Origin: Phytoseiulus persimilis
Lineage: Eukaryota; Arthropoda; Arachnida; Mesostigmata; Phytoseiidae
Direction of reading: 5' to 3'
Assembly: GCA_037576195.1 (NCBI GenBank)
Contig: CM075103.1
Coordinates: 10,850,001 to 10,914,000 of the forward strand
DNA: 64,000 bases
A program made the position numbers and the translations under genes. Shown piece after piece: positions 22,921 through 36,650 of this stretch; the stretch's first letter is position 1; every line of letters begins with the position of its first letter. Under the pieces are notes generated by a model. That model ran no database searches and was not told the origin of the DNA. It worked only from the letters and a program-made list of their open reading frames with translations.

Positions 22921-25900
22921 AGAAAGCTGTGGGGTCTGATCGACCGTGGACCGGCGTTCGAGTAGTTGCTCTGGCCTCAGAGGCCACGATCTCACGGAGG
23001 AGGAAAAGTTCGGAGAAACTTCGATTTCAGTTGGGGATCCCGTTAGACACGCGAGTGTTTTCGTTCGCTTGTAAAAATAATAGAGCGTCGGCGATACCAG
23101 CCAGGCTCGGGCACTCTCCCAGAGTCCGTGAGAGACATCGCGGTGGCGCAAATCGCATCATCAAGCCATGAATTTCTCGGGAGGATCATCGGAGTCGATA
23201 CGGAACGAACTCGTGAGGAAATTCGTTGTCAGCTCCGGCGATGCTCCGAAAAAAAAATTCAAAACGGCCATCGGATGAGAATTCCGGAGTTCCCTGTCGC
23301 TCGTCCCCAATTTTTCCCGGAGCTCTGTTTCCGCCGAGCGCTTCCATCATCGCTACTCCAGTGAGATGTACGCGTCGTTCCCAACACCTGAACCGATTCG
23401 CTTCGTTCGCGCGGAGGTCTCCTAGAGCAAGATGGACGACGCTAGTTCGGAGTTACGCTCGGCGAGCCGATCGAACCTCATGGGTGTCGAATGCACTGCA
23501 ACCCGAGACTTGTTTTCAACGGCTTCCGTGGAAACTCTCCTCACGTGGGCGACTCGGACTTCTGTCTTGCTGGTTTTACTTCACAGCGAAGATGCGCTAC
23601 CCCGTCGTAGAGACCTATTATGAGGAATTTACGAGCGTACAAGTGTCGCCGAACCGAACATTCTGTGTTCCTGAGAGCACCGTGATTCGTAAGAGTAGAC
23701 GACGATAACGTCGACCGCGACCACCGCGGATTCAACCTAAACAGTCGGTTTTAGATAGCATCTCAACACCTCCGAGAAGAAGCCGGAGAAGCGGCTCGCA
23801 TGTGCAGCGCACCTGAAGCGAAAACGAACGAAAATTCTCCGAGATCTCACTTGACGGGATTCGGAGGGTGGAAGGGGTTTCGGAGGTCGAGGAGGACTGC
23901 TATTCCCGAAACAAAATCCATCGAATATTCCATCTGCGTCGGTCGAAAGATCCCGACGCACGGAAAAAGTCCCTCGATGGCATCGCTCTCCGGCTGGTCG
24001 CCTGATCGCTCGCCTACTTGCTCGGAAAGAGCTCGGCCAAGATAAATGGCGAACGCTTCAAAGAGGCCTGAAGTGAAAAGCTCATACGCTTCTTCTCCTC
24101 ACACTCACAGACACACAGAAAAACGTGTTCTCCCGTGCGCTGCTCCGTTTTCGGCGCCTCGTTCGAGTCCCGGAGCGCGAGGGACCTCGAGTAGCTGGAA
24201 CTCGTTCCGAAACGCTCTACCCGACCGATTCGATGGCGGATAACTTGCTGAGAAACTTGAAATAATGTTCGCCAGAGCATCGTCGGTCAGCCCAGTCATC
24301 AAAGCGAGCGGGTTTGTGGGAGTGCCGCCCCAAGGCAAGGCGGAATTCGGAGGGGTGGCATTTAGCGAGTGTTCGCAGACGACGCTTCCTCTAGATACAT
24401 GAAATACCGATGGTTTCCGCTCGCACGCATTCCGTCTCGCTCGCACGGAGCCAATCAGACGGGGAGTTCCACTCAAACAGTTATCTAGTCGGGTGAGTGT
24501 CCATACGCACGAAGAACATTCTCGGGGGATTTCGGTGGATTGCCTGTTTCGGGGAGAATCCGAGTTGGCGGAGTTTTGCTGCGCGTTGCGAACTGGCGCG
24601 TCTTCGATGGATGTTCTCGACGGTAGGTCCCATCAGAGCCGAGGAGTTTCTATCTTCGTGTTTTGCGTTGTGCGAATAATAATCGAGAGCGAATCGGTCC
24701 GCAGTCGGAGGATGGGAATCGAACGTCAAGGTGCGGTTTCGTACAGAACGCCGCAAGAAGATTCTCGGTAGAGTGGATGGGCGACTCTCTCACGACCGAA
24801 GTGGCGACCATCGACGAACAGTTTCCAAACATTGTCTCGACGCTAACGCGCCTGCTCCGGCGAGCTCAAAATAGTCGTCCCGGCTGGAGTCCGAACTGAG
24901 AGGTAAAATGTCGCCTCGGATCAATAAATCAATTCAGTTCGAGGTAAGCGCGACATTCAGACAGCCACAAATAATCCACAGAGGATCGAAAGGGTGGCTC
25001 GGCTTGACCAGCGACGGCCGTCCGGATCCAGCGGGGATCCCGCTCTGACAGCGAAAACGTCGACTTCTCCGTTTCTCGACCAGAAACGCGGAACGCTTGG
25101 ACGGCTGTTCGCCGGCCGCCCCGGCTCGAGGACTCGAACTCCGAGAGTTCGCGATACTTCTCTCGCAGCCGGTAGTCGAGCGGGTGAAATGAATGTTCAT
25201 GCGGGCCTTTGCAGGCTGTCTCTTTGTGGTTGAAGTGACCAAACCATTCTGGTCGCACTCGCCGAGTACTCGGAATGCCCGACAGGGCTCAGAACAACGA
25301 AAGCATCGACACTGAATGGGAAATCACGGTCCGGGGGATCACGCTGAGCCGCGCGGGTGTTCTGTGCGCTGTGTTCAGGTCCTGGCTCAGACCCTATCGG
25401 TAGCTCCGGGAGGCTCGAGCTCGACCGCACGGCTCAGAACGAGTTGTTCGGGTTGCATACCTCCGGAGACTTCCTGGACGCTCCGTGGGCTTTAACAGGA
25501 AACCTTTCACTGCGAGAGGCTGGTTCATTCCAGAAAAACGACACGCGAGGCGCAAATGGGAGGCTTGCTTTGAAATCCCGGGGCGTGGCGGGAAATTTCG
25601 AGAGAACTCTAGACCGAAATGAAGCCTCCGGACGATGCCCGGGGACCGCCGAGCGGATACGAGTTCTGCGCAAATGAGTTCCCCATGGCCCGCCGGGCTT
25701 CCTCGTGTTGCTCGAGATTGCCTGACTGCTACGGGTGGGCGTTTCAAGAATCGTGGAACTGCATTGAGCGGAGTCGATGGGAACGCCTGGAACGTTGCTA
25801 CATCCCGCAGAAAGCGTTCGCGAGGACCTTCCTCCAGAGCGTAGTTCCCCCAACAGCTGATGCAGGTTCCTCGACCCAACGTGCACGGGATCACCGAGTC

Positions 25901-26831
25901 TCCCGGGGAATCCTCCGCGTTTTCTGAGCCCGGAAATATGTATTCGTCATATCTCCGCACCTCCGACAGCTCGGTTGAGAATCCATGCAGTTCCGTGAGT
26001 CTCACATTACGGCGGACCGCGTTCCAATTTGCCGAGCTGACTCTTCCCTTTGGGTGGCGCTGTTTGACACGTGCTCAGGAACCTTATTCCTCGAGAGAGT
26101 GCATCTCCGAGCGCAGACGGAACAGGGCAAAAAAGACGGATCGACACCCTGTTGGCTTTGTTGTTCAAAAGCGCTGCATCCATGAAGCTCGCTCAGCATT
26201 GGGATCGCACGACGCAGTCCCCTAGTAACGAGATCGGTTGTCCTCCCCTTGTGAGATGCAGGACATTGATCGCGTCATCGATCCGGAGCCCAGTTCGAGA
26301 CTCTGCTCACTGAGTTGAATCGTCGAAGCTGAGAAACGGCAGTAACTCCGAGTCTCTTTACCAGGCGGGCTTCGTCCTCGGATCGCGGGGCTCCCGATGG
26401 CCCCGAAAATCGGAGCCGGATAAAATTTTCAAGCCTCATCGGTAATGAGCGCTGATGAGTCGTTTCACGAACGGCTGCTTGCGGAGCGATCCGAACCGCG
26501 CTGATGACTTCTGGCGATCCTCCGTTTCACAATAACCGGACGCACTGCGCAGAGGACGGTGATTTGAGCCCAAACTTTTCCAGAGCCAGCGCTCGCTGAA
26601 CTCGGAGAACCGATCAGTTACAAGTCGAATACTCGGTTCGAGGGGCTTCATCCAATCGCTCCTCCGACGACTCCTTCGTCGAAGAAAACAACCACGAGTT
26701 CGAGTTAGGGGGACGCGTTCATCTGAGCGCTACGGAAAACTATCCGGAGAACCACCAGAACCGTCCCCGCTTTGCGAAAGCCGTCGAGAATTTGCGAAAA
26801 CCACCCAAGCTAATGACATCGCTCAACTGCT

Positions 26832-26848
26832 TCTCTCTCTCTCTCTCT
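26832..26848. repeat. (CT)n microsatellite
   Basis: About eight CT units, uninterrupted. Confidence 0.85.
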
Positions 26849-29800
26849 TCGCTTCATCTCAAACGAAACGCGTGGAGGCACGACGGCTTCTTTCATCTGA
26901 GATTCTTACATGAAGCACCACGATGCCGACTGCGGCGGAAACAGAGGCAACGTGCCGATGTTTGGTTTCCACAGAGAGTTGAATTGAGGGGTAGCGCGAA
27001 TCCGAGAAGAAGAAAATTAAACACAGAAGCCGAGCGAGCTAGCAATTCAATCGTTTCTCGAGAGCCGAACGACTAGCGTCGAGACAGAAAAAGAGGAAAC
27101 CGATGCTTTTTCTCATGCTCCGGCATAGTTCTCGAGCTCTTCCCCCGACAGCTCCGCCGGAGATTGGAGAAGGTCTCAATTTACCCATCCAGAAGCCTGC
27201 ATCGGCGGTTTGGGCTACACTTCGGAGGATTGGAATTTCAACAATCAGGAGGACTCAATACACGCTTCCTCCCACAGATCTGGAAAGGGAAACGGTGATT
27301 ACCTGAGCTCCTTCGATTTCAAGTGAAGTTCCTTGAAGCCGCCTTCGTCCCCGATCGAGCTCTTGGTGCTCGCCTCCCGAAACTTCTGACCTTACTGCCA
27401 TCACGTTCTGCTACGTGACTCGAAAACGTCCCCCGTAAATGGAGTGGTCGATGACCAATGGGGGGGAGCTGAAACCCCCGTGCTGAATATTTGTGAAAAA
27501 AACAGCTTTTGACAACCACCTGAACGATGAAATTATCCACGTGACCAGCGAGTGAGTTTCAGTCTCCTTTCAGTCTCCATTCACTCGCAGAACTTTGGCT
27601 CCGCGCGAACCAGAGCTCTGATGAGCTCTTCTATGAAGCTTTTCGACCGCATCACACCTGTGAAGCTCCATGCTGGCTCGGGTTTTCGTGGTACTGTAGC
27701 TCGTTCGGTTTCTCGTGCATCGTTTCGGAAGAAGATCGCAACCATGCGGCTCTTCTGATACCATTTTCTCGTCGCACCCACGGAGCGAGCGGCCGATTTC
27801 CGAAATCTCCTCTTTGACGAAAGCGGACCCAAGAGTTTCGAATTCGTCCGAAATCAGAGAACGTAGCGCTTCGTCAGAGCCCAGCAGACCGCCATTCTTC
27901 CTCATGCTTCTGCTCAGAAAAGCATGGCCAGCGCAGCGATGATCTGAGCGATGACATCAGACTGCTCTGCAGTCACGATTGTGTCATCGAGTTCAGGAAC
28001 TGCAGAAGCTGACGTTAGCCCGAGACGGTGCGCGAACAGCTCTTGAGCTATTTGATCATATCTCGCGACTGGTGAACTCACAGGGTCCCTTCAATTAGCA
28101 TCCAATCGAGCAGCTCACAGTACCATCGACATGGAAACTGCGCAAGCCGCAATCATGGCCGGATTTACGGAACAGATTTCCCGGGATTACCGAAGTATCA
28201 GCGTCACATGAAAGGAGGTCAACGGAAACACGGCCTCAATCAGATGAAATACAGTTTGGCGAGCTCTTGCATCGACGCAAGAGCGGCAGCTGTCGTTGCC
28301 CAGGCGAAAATGAGAAAAACACTTTGCGAGTTCGATGCTCCGCGGCCAGGCTCAAAAACATCAACGGACATCCGGAGCGACTGGTTTCGAAACGGAATGT
28401 GGGGGCGGAAGGTTGAAAGGCATTCACTCGGAGTCTGACAGCAGAAAACGGGACTCTTCGATCAAATGTTCCGGGCTGAAGATCGCATCGAGTCTCGGGA
28501 TGTTGATCAGAGATAACTTGACGAGGCGGTACTTCACTGCGCGGAACCTCCACTTCACAAACGCGCTGATGGCCTGAACCAGGTTGGGGACGGCGACCGC
28601 GATCATGATCCCGCCGCCGCTACTTCTGTTGTTTCTCTTGAACGCATCGATTCGTATCGATCGGCTGCATTCGGTGCGGCAGAATGGGAAGAATGCGAAG
28701 AATGAGAGCAAATTCTGCTAATTGCAACCACCCACATTTCTGAAGTAGGTGACAATATCTACTCTCAACCCTCAATGGTGGAGGGGAGGGTTTCCCGAAC
28801 GGGGGAATCTCGACAGGTCAATGTTGATCCGGCCACCTCCTCATTTTCCTAGGGTTAATGAGCAACAAAACCAGACTGAATGGGAGACAGCGGATACGTG
28901 GAGCGACGGAGCTCTTTCGTAGAGAGATTACAACCTGGGTTTTTCTGCCCGTGGGGTTTGTTAACACCAATTGGGGATCGCTGCGTCGAAGTTCCTTTTT
29001 TGCCAAACGCGAATACTCCCAGGAGGACGCTGTACTTGCTGATGTTGGGGAATCGGGGGCAGGTGTTCCGAAGTTGGCACGTGTTCCCTCTACGACTTCG
29101 GCTTCTGCGAAACTCGAGCTGTTCCTTCTAGGGGAGAACTTCCCTTAATGTACTCCGTGGCGGCTGCTGCCGACTCCGTGGCGTTGAGCTCGTTCTTTTG
29201 GATGGTGTTCTGCGGGACGAGGTCACGAAACCCACGGAGAGCCGTATGTGTGAGAACGTATGTTCTTCAGTGCGTATGTCAGCAACAAGGACTATTCTCG
29301 CACAGGGAAACGACTGTGGCCAAAGCCGCGGTAAGCCCGCGAGAACTAGCGTCCTTGATGCCATTGCGTTTCATTCTCGAAAACACCGAAATACTAGGGA
29401 GAAGGACACGGAAGTTGATTTGAGATCATTGTTCCAACAGAGGATTGACCGCGATGGGAGCCGACTCCGATGCATCATGACGAACCGATAAGATCCCCGG
29501 ATCCTGATTCAACGGCCACGGTTCGAGCGATAGGTCAGACCGTGGTAGGTTGGCCGCGCCCCTAGCGCTGACGCTCTTTCCTTGGAGGCGGTTTCCCTGG
29601 TTGCCACGTTCTTTCGGAGCCGGAACAGACTCTGACAAGGAACCTCCCTCGCGAGGGATCCTACAAAGGCTCGTTCGTAGTTGGGAGCGTTTCAACTGTT
29701 CGATCGCGGAGTGTTTCACTTGACTCTGTTCTCCTCCAGAGTTTCAAATTGGAATTAGATATCCTGAGATTCGTTCTCAGAAGCAGAAGTGGAATCAGCG

Positions 29801-30643
29801 ACCTCATCTCTGCAGATCCTTGCCTCAACTATCATAACTCGAGCCTGGAAGTTTGAGTGTTCTTTCGAAATCATCCCTCCATCGCGATCGGGTTGCGGTC
29901 TTCCGACCTCCGGAGCCAAGTTCCGCTCCGCGGGCTTTAGGAGGTTCTTCCTTTAAGGTCATTGTCGGTGTCTCGTGCGTCTCCTTTCCAATCCCACGCA
30001 GAACTCCACAACCACTCGGAAGATAATTGGAGCCGTGTCTCACAGAATTTTCAAGGAGCCAGTTTTGGAGCCGCGTGACCCTTTTACACGTTCATCTCTA
30101 CGATCGTTTAGTCGCATTGGCTGCGATCTCCACGTCGCGAACGGATACGAATTCGTCAAAAACCTGTCCGACGTTGATTGAACCCGTGCTTCCGGCTCTT
30201 GAGGACGCGACCCCGGCGCGAGAGATACGAGACGCGTCGAGGAGAACACTCGCTCCTGAGTGCTCCATGAGTCACAAGGGATGACGCAGCTGCTCTCCAA
30301 GGCGAGTTGCAGACGTGGATGGCCCACGGGCTGACTGGCTGGATGGAGGGACACTCAGGCCGAAAACGTGCCGAAAAGTTCGGCCGCTGCCGACGAGTCA
30401 TTCTGAGAAGTTTTTAGCGATACGCCTCGACGAGATAGTTGCGTACGCCCTGTTGCGCGCGGACTGCACTACATCTTCGGGGAAATTCTCGCTCACTTAA
30501 CCTTGAATAACTGCTTGACGGCAGGAGAAAGAAGTGGAGACATCCTCTGGAAAACATCTACGGACCCGTTCGTGGAACGCGAGGAGATTCGCTGACCGGC
30601 GCCTCGCAACGGGAACATCAAGATTGAACGAGGCGAGAAGCTC

Positions 30644-30689
30644 AATAAATAACTTTCATATACGAAATTAAAGACGCGCTGTGCGTCTT
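30644..30689 (+). other. AATAAA followed by a perfect hairpin
   Basis: AATAAA lies at 30644-30649. It is followed 22 bases later by AAGACGC (30671-30677), a GCTGT loop and GCGTCTT (30683-30689), a perfect 7-bp stem, then a T/G-rich CTTTGTGG. The layout resembles an RNA 3' end, but no upstream coding region is recognisable. The stem does not match the histone mRNA stem-loop. Confidence 0.25.
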
Positions 30690-31456
30690 CTTTGTGGCAT
30701 ACCGATAGGTGGGAGTCATTTTTCAAATTTAAATGGAACTGCGAGCTCCGATATCCTATAAATGCACGACTCGGTGATTTATCTGCAACGTGTTCTCGAA
30801 GATTCTCCGCCACCGCCGTATTAGCGCCTCCTCATCAGATTCCTCGGATGTTCCCTCGATTGACTCCGAGTTCATGATGAGCCCTTTCATGATTTCGGAG
30901 AGAGGGCGATGTGCGGGAGGCCTGCTTCCACTTCAAACTTTTCTGAGGTAACGAAATATCCAAGTTGGGGTGGACATCACTGCCGAGACACACTCAAGCA
31001 TGAACTCGGAATTCTCCCCGCTCTATCCCATCCAAGCCAAGGATCATTCCAGGACCTGATCTCCATAATGGGCGGGCCGAGCTAATGATGCCACCATTCG
31101 CGAGCCGCGGTTGTTGTGTGCTGGATTCAGCTAAACAGCTCTCTTTGTTTTTGTCGAGCGTATCTGTAACGTTGGCTTCTCTGTTCTTTTTTCCACCCTT
31201 CGGCTCTCTTCTGGAAACGAACACGGCTCAGCATTTGCATGATTCGCTTTCTACCTTATACGAGAAGTTCCGCGGAATTTTCGTCCATCCAACGCTTTCC
31301 AGAGATACGAAGTTCGTCGCGAAGGGTAATAACTTCCATGGACTGGCTCAGAGAACTGAGTAACTCGGACACGGCCACAAAATCCCCTCCTGACGTCTTC
31401 CTCGAGGGAGGATAATCTCCCGATGGTGGAAGTTGACTCACGTGAATGAATAAGCA

Positions 31457-31494
31457 GGATTGATGGAAAGGGAAGGGATTGATGGAAAGGGCTT
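31457..31494. repeat. Two-copy 19-bp tandem duplication
   Basis: GGATTGATGGAAAGGG occurs at 31457-31472 and again at 31476-31491, an offset of 19 bases. Confidence 0.8.
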
Positions 31495-34400
31495 CGCGGG
31501 AGTCAGCTGGAGTGTCATCATTGTTTGCGAATTTTTCCGCTGCCCTTCGAGGGGGAATGGTTCCGGAAAGCTCTTATGGAAATATTTGCTATCCCGGCGA
31601 ATCCAGAGACGGTGGTAATTTTCCATTGGATACCTCATGAGCGCCCACCCGGAACACCCATGAAAACGGATGTGAGAACGCCAGCAAATTGTGCCCACGA
31701 CATCTCCTAAATCGTGCCTCGAGCTCATACTAAAAACCAAGTCTGCAAACCACGGGTTCAAATCGAATTCAACCCGGCTACGCCATGGTGAATAGAATTC
31801 TCGATCTCCCGTTCCGAAAATCTCCAAGCCGGTTCCTCCGAACGTTCTCCACAGTTTCCCCCAAGGCGGTTCGGCATGAACTTAGTTTCACCTTTGGTAT
31901 TTTCGCGATCCTTCCTGGCGCCACGACACGTTCCGCGACCCGGGATCGTCGTCTCGTATCGTGCAAGGAGTCGCGGCTGATGATTTTGGTGGTCGGGAAC
32001 AACCGACAGAAGAGCCTGCCAAGAGTCCGAAAAGCTGCGGCGAAATAGCAGAAACTCATTTTCTGATGGAGGAAAGATCTTGATGCGGATCCCGAAGTGT
32101 TTCGAGGGGTTGGAGGATCTACACTGCAGCGGATCGTTCAGCAAGGTGGAGTGATTTTTAGTCTTGAGGATGAGAGCTCGAAGCGGCGGCACCTCATCTC
32201 ATCCGATCTCATTCATGAGCACACCCGTTCTCGGAACCGTAGCGCGCACATATCGGCACGACGACGGATTTGTGCACACACAAAACATTGTCCAATCTCG
32301 AGGTTCAAGTCCCGAGATTGCCTCGAGGCGGGTTGGGGTTCGGGAGGGCTCACACGGGGCAACAGGGCAGGCAGAGCAGGGAGTTCGACCGACGGGAATT
32401 ATGATATCGGGCCATCGATTGCGTGTTCGGCTGTTTTTGGCAGCCTGGTGGCAAACGCATCTTCCGCCGGGAACGCACAATCCCCGCCATAATAACTCTG
32501 CACTCGATGGTCCGCCAATAACTTTCGTGAATGCAATCGAGCGCCGAGTGACCACACCGCAACCGCCGACCTCTTCGTGGATGACGCTTTTGGCGAACAA
32601 GATCGTTCCAAACGGACTCACGGGCTAGCTGTTGTTGTGAATAATTCACGGCCGACGAGTGGCCTCCCCCACGAGGCCGACGCCCCGGATCCGTGAGGGC
32701 CGCATTGAAGATTCCGTGACGTTTTCCTCACTCGTTCTTTCGCCGCTGTGCTTCCCAACAGCCCAGGAGGGTGAAAAGAGTGAAATTCCAGGCTGGCGGG
32801 CCGACCGGGATTCAGATCGTTCATCTCGAACGAAAGAGGAGGAGCCCGATGGAAATGACGCGCAGGTGGAGGAAGACAGCGTAGGAAACCAGCGGCGCAG
32901 GAAACCGCCGGCGTTGGATTCGGTCCCAGATTGACAACCGATACCATCGACACAGCCGACGGGTGAGAACAGTTTTCCGCGAAAAACGCTCTTCAACCTA
33001 ATCGTTGAACGCATCGCAACAACAGAAAAGAAAACGGCGTTTCTTCGAAAATGAAGCAGAGTGCCCCTCGTCTTCGGACTGAATAAAGCGATCGAATGAG
33101 ACTCCTTCCAGCGACGAATCCACGCAGGGAGGCAGATAGTGAGCCGCTGCGGAGTGGTCGTGTAAACGGCCTTCGCGCGCAACTCATAGACTGAGTGATG
33201 CTTTGTGTTCGAGCTTAGTGTGAGCACGCAAAGGTCGCCAATATATCATCGCGATAATAGCGTCTGCGTGTCGATTCGTGCGTTCTTCATACGGTATCTT
33301 CATCTCCCGTGTTTTGCCATCAGTGTCATGCGACGGGCCGACCCTGGCTTCTTGAATCGTCGAGCTCTCGAGTCGAACTCCGAAGTGATTTTAGAGGTCG
33401 CCAACATATTTTTCGCGGGAGTTCAAACAACTGAGGTCAGGAGATCGACTCGACATCCATGAATGTCCTTTCTCGACAAATTCTCAAGACACTCGTCACC
33501 CTGGAAAACAGGCCCCGAAGCCCTGATGTTACTCGTGTCCAAAATCAATGACCTACTCTCTATTGCAGAAACTGTTTCGATCGCTCAGACGCGGCGCTGC
33601 CGTTGTCGAGCTCGGGTGCAGTGGAGTTCGCTGCGGTCGAAATCAGGATACAGTTCACTGGAGCGGTTTCGTTTCGAGATGATCTATGGTGATCAACTGT
33701 TTGAGACTCGAATGTTTTTTTAGTCAGGACCGACGCTCAAACGCCCGCTCTGGACGTCGAATCTGTCCGAGATTTTTATGAGCTGGAAGCACGCGCGATT
33801 CCGTTTTAGGGTTCTTAGAACAGATCTCGTTTCTTAGTAGGGACAATGTTGTACGACGCGTTCGATCATGGCTTTTCGGGCAACTGCCATGAATACACTC
33901 GCATTTTCCCGATTAGGGATTGGAACCCTACCACAACCGAACGGAAATCTCCCGAATGTCATGTCAGAGCGAAAGCGGCGGAAAAATCGACTTCATGGGT
34001 CCATGGGCCGAAGGAGGCCGCAGAGAAGCAAAACACAACTCGGGCAGCGAGAGCGATTCCGGGTGGTTACCGAATCCATCGAAGACGGTGGGGACTCGTC
34101 ACGTGCCTCGATTCCAAACAGGTTTTCGGGCGGTAACGCCACGAATCCCTCCGCACGCGGAACCCGATCGCTGCTCCACAGAACGAGGAAATAATCTCTC
34201 ATCGGCTGCAAGGGGTCTCCACGCTCGAAGGAGTTCTCGAAACGGAAAGCGAGAGAAGAAACGGAAAAATAATTCCCCCGCTTGCTCCCCTTCTCGTGGC
34301 GTTCCAGATCAGCAACGCATCGTTTGGGCGACTTCTTCCTCGAAGCCTCCCCCCACGCTCTCGGGGAAAACGAGTACTTTCCCTTCTCGTGGTGACGCGG

Positions 34401-34951
34401 TCAAATCAAAAACCACGACCGAGCCAGCCGGGGAAAAACTCCTCCTCGTCTGCTCGTGTACTGAAAGCCCGGTCTTGCAAAGTCGGATCACACATTCGGT
34501 TCCTTCGCGGCACGCTTCTCCGACTCTCGATCCGAATGTACGTTTTTTCGTCAACCGCGAGAACCGCCACAATCTCTGCGCCTCGGGGCTTGTGTTGAGA
34601 AAGTAGACTGGAAAAGTCGAGCCGTATCAGACCGTTCTGTAGATCGCACATTCATTTGCTTTATTGCACATCGGTGCACGACGCCCCCCGGAGCTATTGC
34701 AACGTTGCCGAGCCGCGAAGTCACTTCCGTTTGTGCAAAAAGCGCGCCAACGCAACTCAACCTGTTGCTGCGCGGCTCGGCACGCTGCTGAGGGAGTGCC
34801 TCGTCTAAAAATAACCTCAGCCCGGATATAGCCCGCTTCTGCGAAGTGTTCTAGCCCGCGTGGCCGCCTAGTTCGATGGTAAGGGTAACATGGGAGAGTC
34901 GAACTATTCGGGGAACACTAAATATAAAGAGACAGGGCGACGTGCTCGCTA

Positions 34952-34965
34952 GCGCCACCTGGCGG
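34952..34965 (+). promoter_or_regulatory. Candidate CTCF-type insulator motif
   Basis: GCGCCACCTGGCGG matches 13 of 14 positions of the core GCGCCMYCTRSTGG, with C instead of T at position 12. The preceding TA also fits the extended fly motif. The core contains the E-box CACCTG and a near-palindrome CGCCA-CC-TGGCG. It lies about 0.9 kb before the 44-bp minisatellite. Assignment is by motif only. Confidence 0.35.
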
Positions 34966-35894
34966 CGAAGTCGCACTTCCTGGAACCGCGCGAACGCGCT
35001 GCAAAGCACAGACAGCGCATACCACCGATGCTTGTCAACTCCGGTGGCTCTCTTCTATTGATCCGTCCACACATTCAGCCAGCTGCTCATCCGGGTCAGG
35101 TGAGGCCAGGAGGAAACCTCCCGGAAAAACTTCGCCTCGCAATACGGCAGGGCGCCTTTTTCCCATATTTTTGGGGTTTCTCTCCACCGAGGAAACCAGG
35201 GATACGGAGCACTATTCCCCGCACTGCCAGCCACGGTACGCTGACCGGAAACCTGAGCCGGAAGTCAGCTTGTCATGTAGCTGAAAGTCCTCAGGTCGAC
35301 GTTCGAGCTCAGTGGCCTTGAAGAGGAGGACATACCGATGGAGGGTATCAACTCGCTTTCGGTGACTCTAAATTGGGCGTTCCCAGGTTCAGCGAGACGA
35401 TGTGCCCCGCTGACGTGGAGTGGCGCGGCGTCACGCAGACGAAGCGATGGGCCGCACCGGCAGGAAAGGTTATTTTCAGCGCGAAGGAACGCATTTCCAA
35501 GAAGACCGGGCGGAGAGAGCACGTCGCGACAGGGAAACTCCCCAATCGGGATAATGGCGGAAGTCTGGAAATAGCTCCCACTTCTCTCATTTCTGAGACA
35601 CTACGAAAACGGTCGAATCGAGACACCTGCATGGGAGTGTTCACTTCGCATCCCTTCCCGGGGTCCTGCTGACAAGAGTTCTTCGGAAGGTTCTGATTCT
35701 GCCGATGAACTGGGCTCCGCGAGTTCGGTTTCAGGAGCGGGAGCATCGAAGCGGAGGTCTCCATTACCCATCTGCAGATTTCACTCCGGAGCAACGGGAA
35801 TTCAGACCCCACCTAGATCGACTCATTTTCGAAGGACTCCGGATTGTCGTTTGCGAATGGAACCGCGGATCACGTCAGGCAAATCGTGCTTCAG

Positions 35895-36650
35895 TTTTCG
35901 TCGCAGATCAGGCATACCAACTACCTATATTCTCACAGTTTTCGCCGCAGATCAGGCATACCAACTACCTATATTCTCACAGTTTTCGCCGCAGATCAGG
36001 CATACCAACTACCTATATTCTCACAGTTTTCGCCGCAGATCAGGCATACCAACTACCTATAGTCTCACAGTTGTCGCCGCAGATCAGGCATACCAACTAC
36101 CTATATTCTCACAGTTTTCGCCGCAGATCAGGAATACCAACTACCTATATTCTCACAGTTTTCGCCGCAGATCAGGCATACCAACTACCTATATTCTCAC
36201 AGTTTTCGTCGCAGATCAGGCATACCAACTACCTATATTCTCACAGTTTTCGCCGCAGATCAGGCATACCAACTACCTATATTCTCACAGTTTTCGTCGC
36301 AGATCAGGCATACCAACTACCTATATTCTCACAGTTTTCGCCGCAGATCAGGCATACCAACTACCTATATTCTCACAGTTTTCGCCGCAGATCAGGCATA
36401 CCAACTACCTATATTCTCACAGTTTTCGCCGCAGATCAGGCATACCAACTACCTATATTCTCACAGTTTTCGCCGCAGATCAGGCACACCAACTACCTAT
36501 ATTCTCACAGTTTTCGCCGCAGATCAGGCACACCAACTACCTATATTCTCACAGTTTTCGCCGCAGATCAGGCATACCAACTACCTATATTCTCACAGTT
36601 TTCGTCGCAGATCAGGCATACCAACTACCTATATTCTCACAGTTTTCGGG
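35895..36650. repeat. 44-bp minisatellite, 17 full copies
   Basis: Seventeen complete head-to-tail units of exactly 44 bases run from 35895 to 36642, with a 7-8 base partial unit after them. No copy gains or loses a base. Substitutions are few: position 7 is T in copies 1, 8, 10 and 17 and C elsewhere; copy 4 has TATAG for TATAT; copy 5 starts TTGTCG; copy 6 has GGAATACC; copies 14 and 15 share CACACC. Each unit ends in TATATTCTCACAG, a pyrimidine-rich string ending in AG. Because 44 is not a multiple of 3 and the unit lacks plus-strand stops, all three forward frames stay open. The resulting 270-370 codon frames repeat every 44 residues and are almost certainly artefacts. Near-identity points to recent expansion. 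Confidence 0.97.

Larger units (their letters stand above)
22921..35894. other. No recognisable gene; minor repeats and one candidate insulator motif
   Basis: No conserved coding region is seen over about 13 kb. The block includes a CT microsatellite (26832-26848), one copy of a 19-nt repeat (29125-29143), an AATAAA plus hairpin (30644-30689), a 19-bp tandem duplication (31457-31494) and a CTCF-like motif (34952-34965). The longest frames (33920-34606, +, 228 codons; 25394-26005, -, 203 codons) have low-complexity Arg/Ser-rich translations without recognisable domains. Confidence 0.5.

Noticed and set aside
29421-29432. TGAGATCATTGT, identical to the 5' end of arthropod bantam microRNAs
   Set aside because: The match stops after 12 bases and no complementary arm lies within precursor distance.
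33910-33935. Minus-strand GGTTCCAATCC with a 5-bp T-arm-like stem
   Set aside because: No A box and no matching acceptor stem upstream, so a tRNA is not supported.
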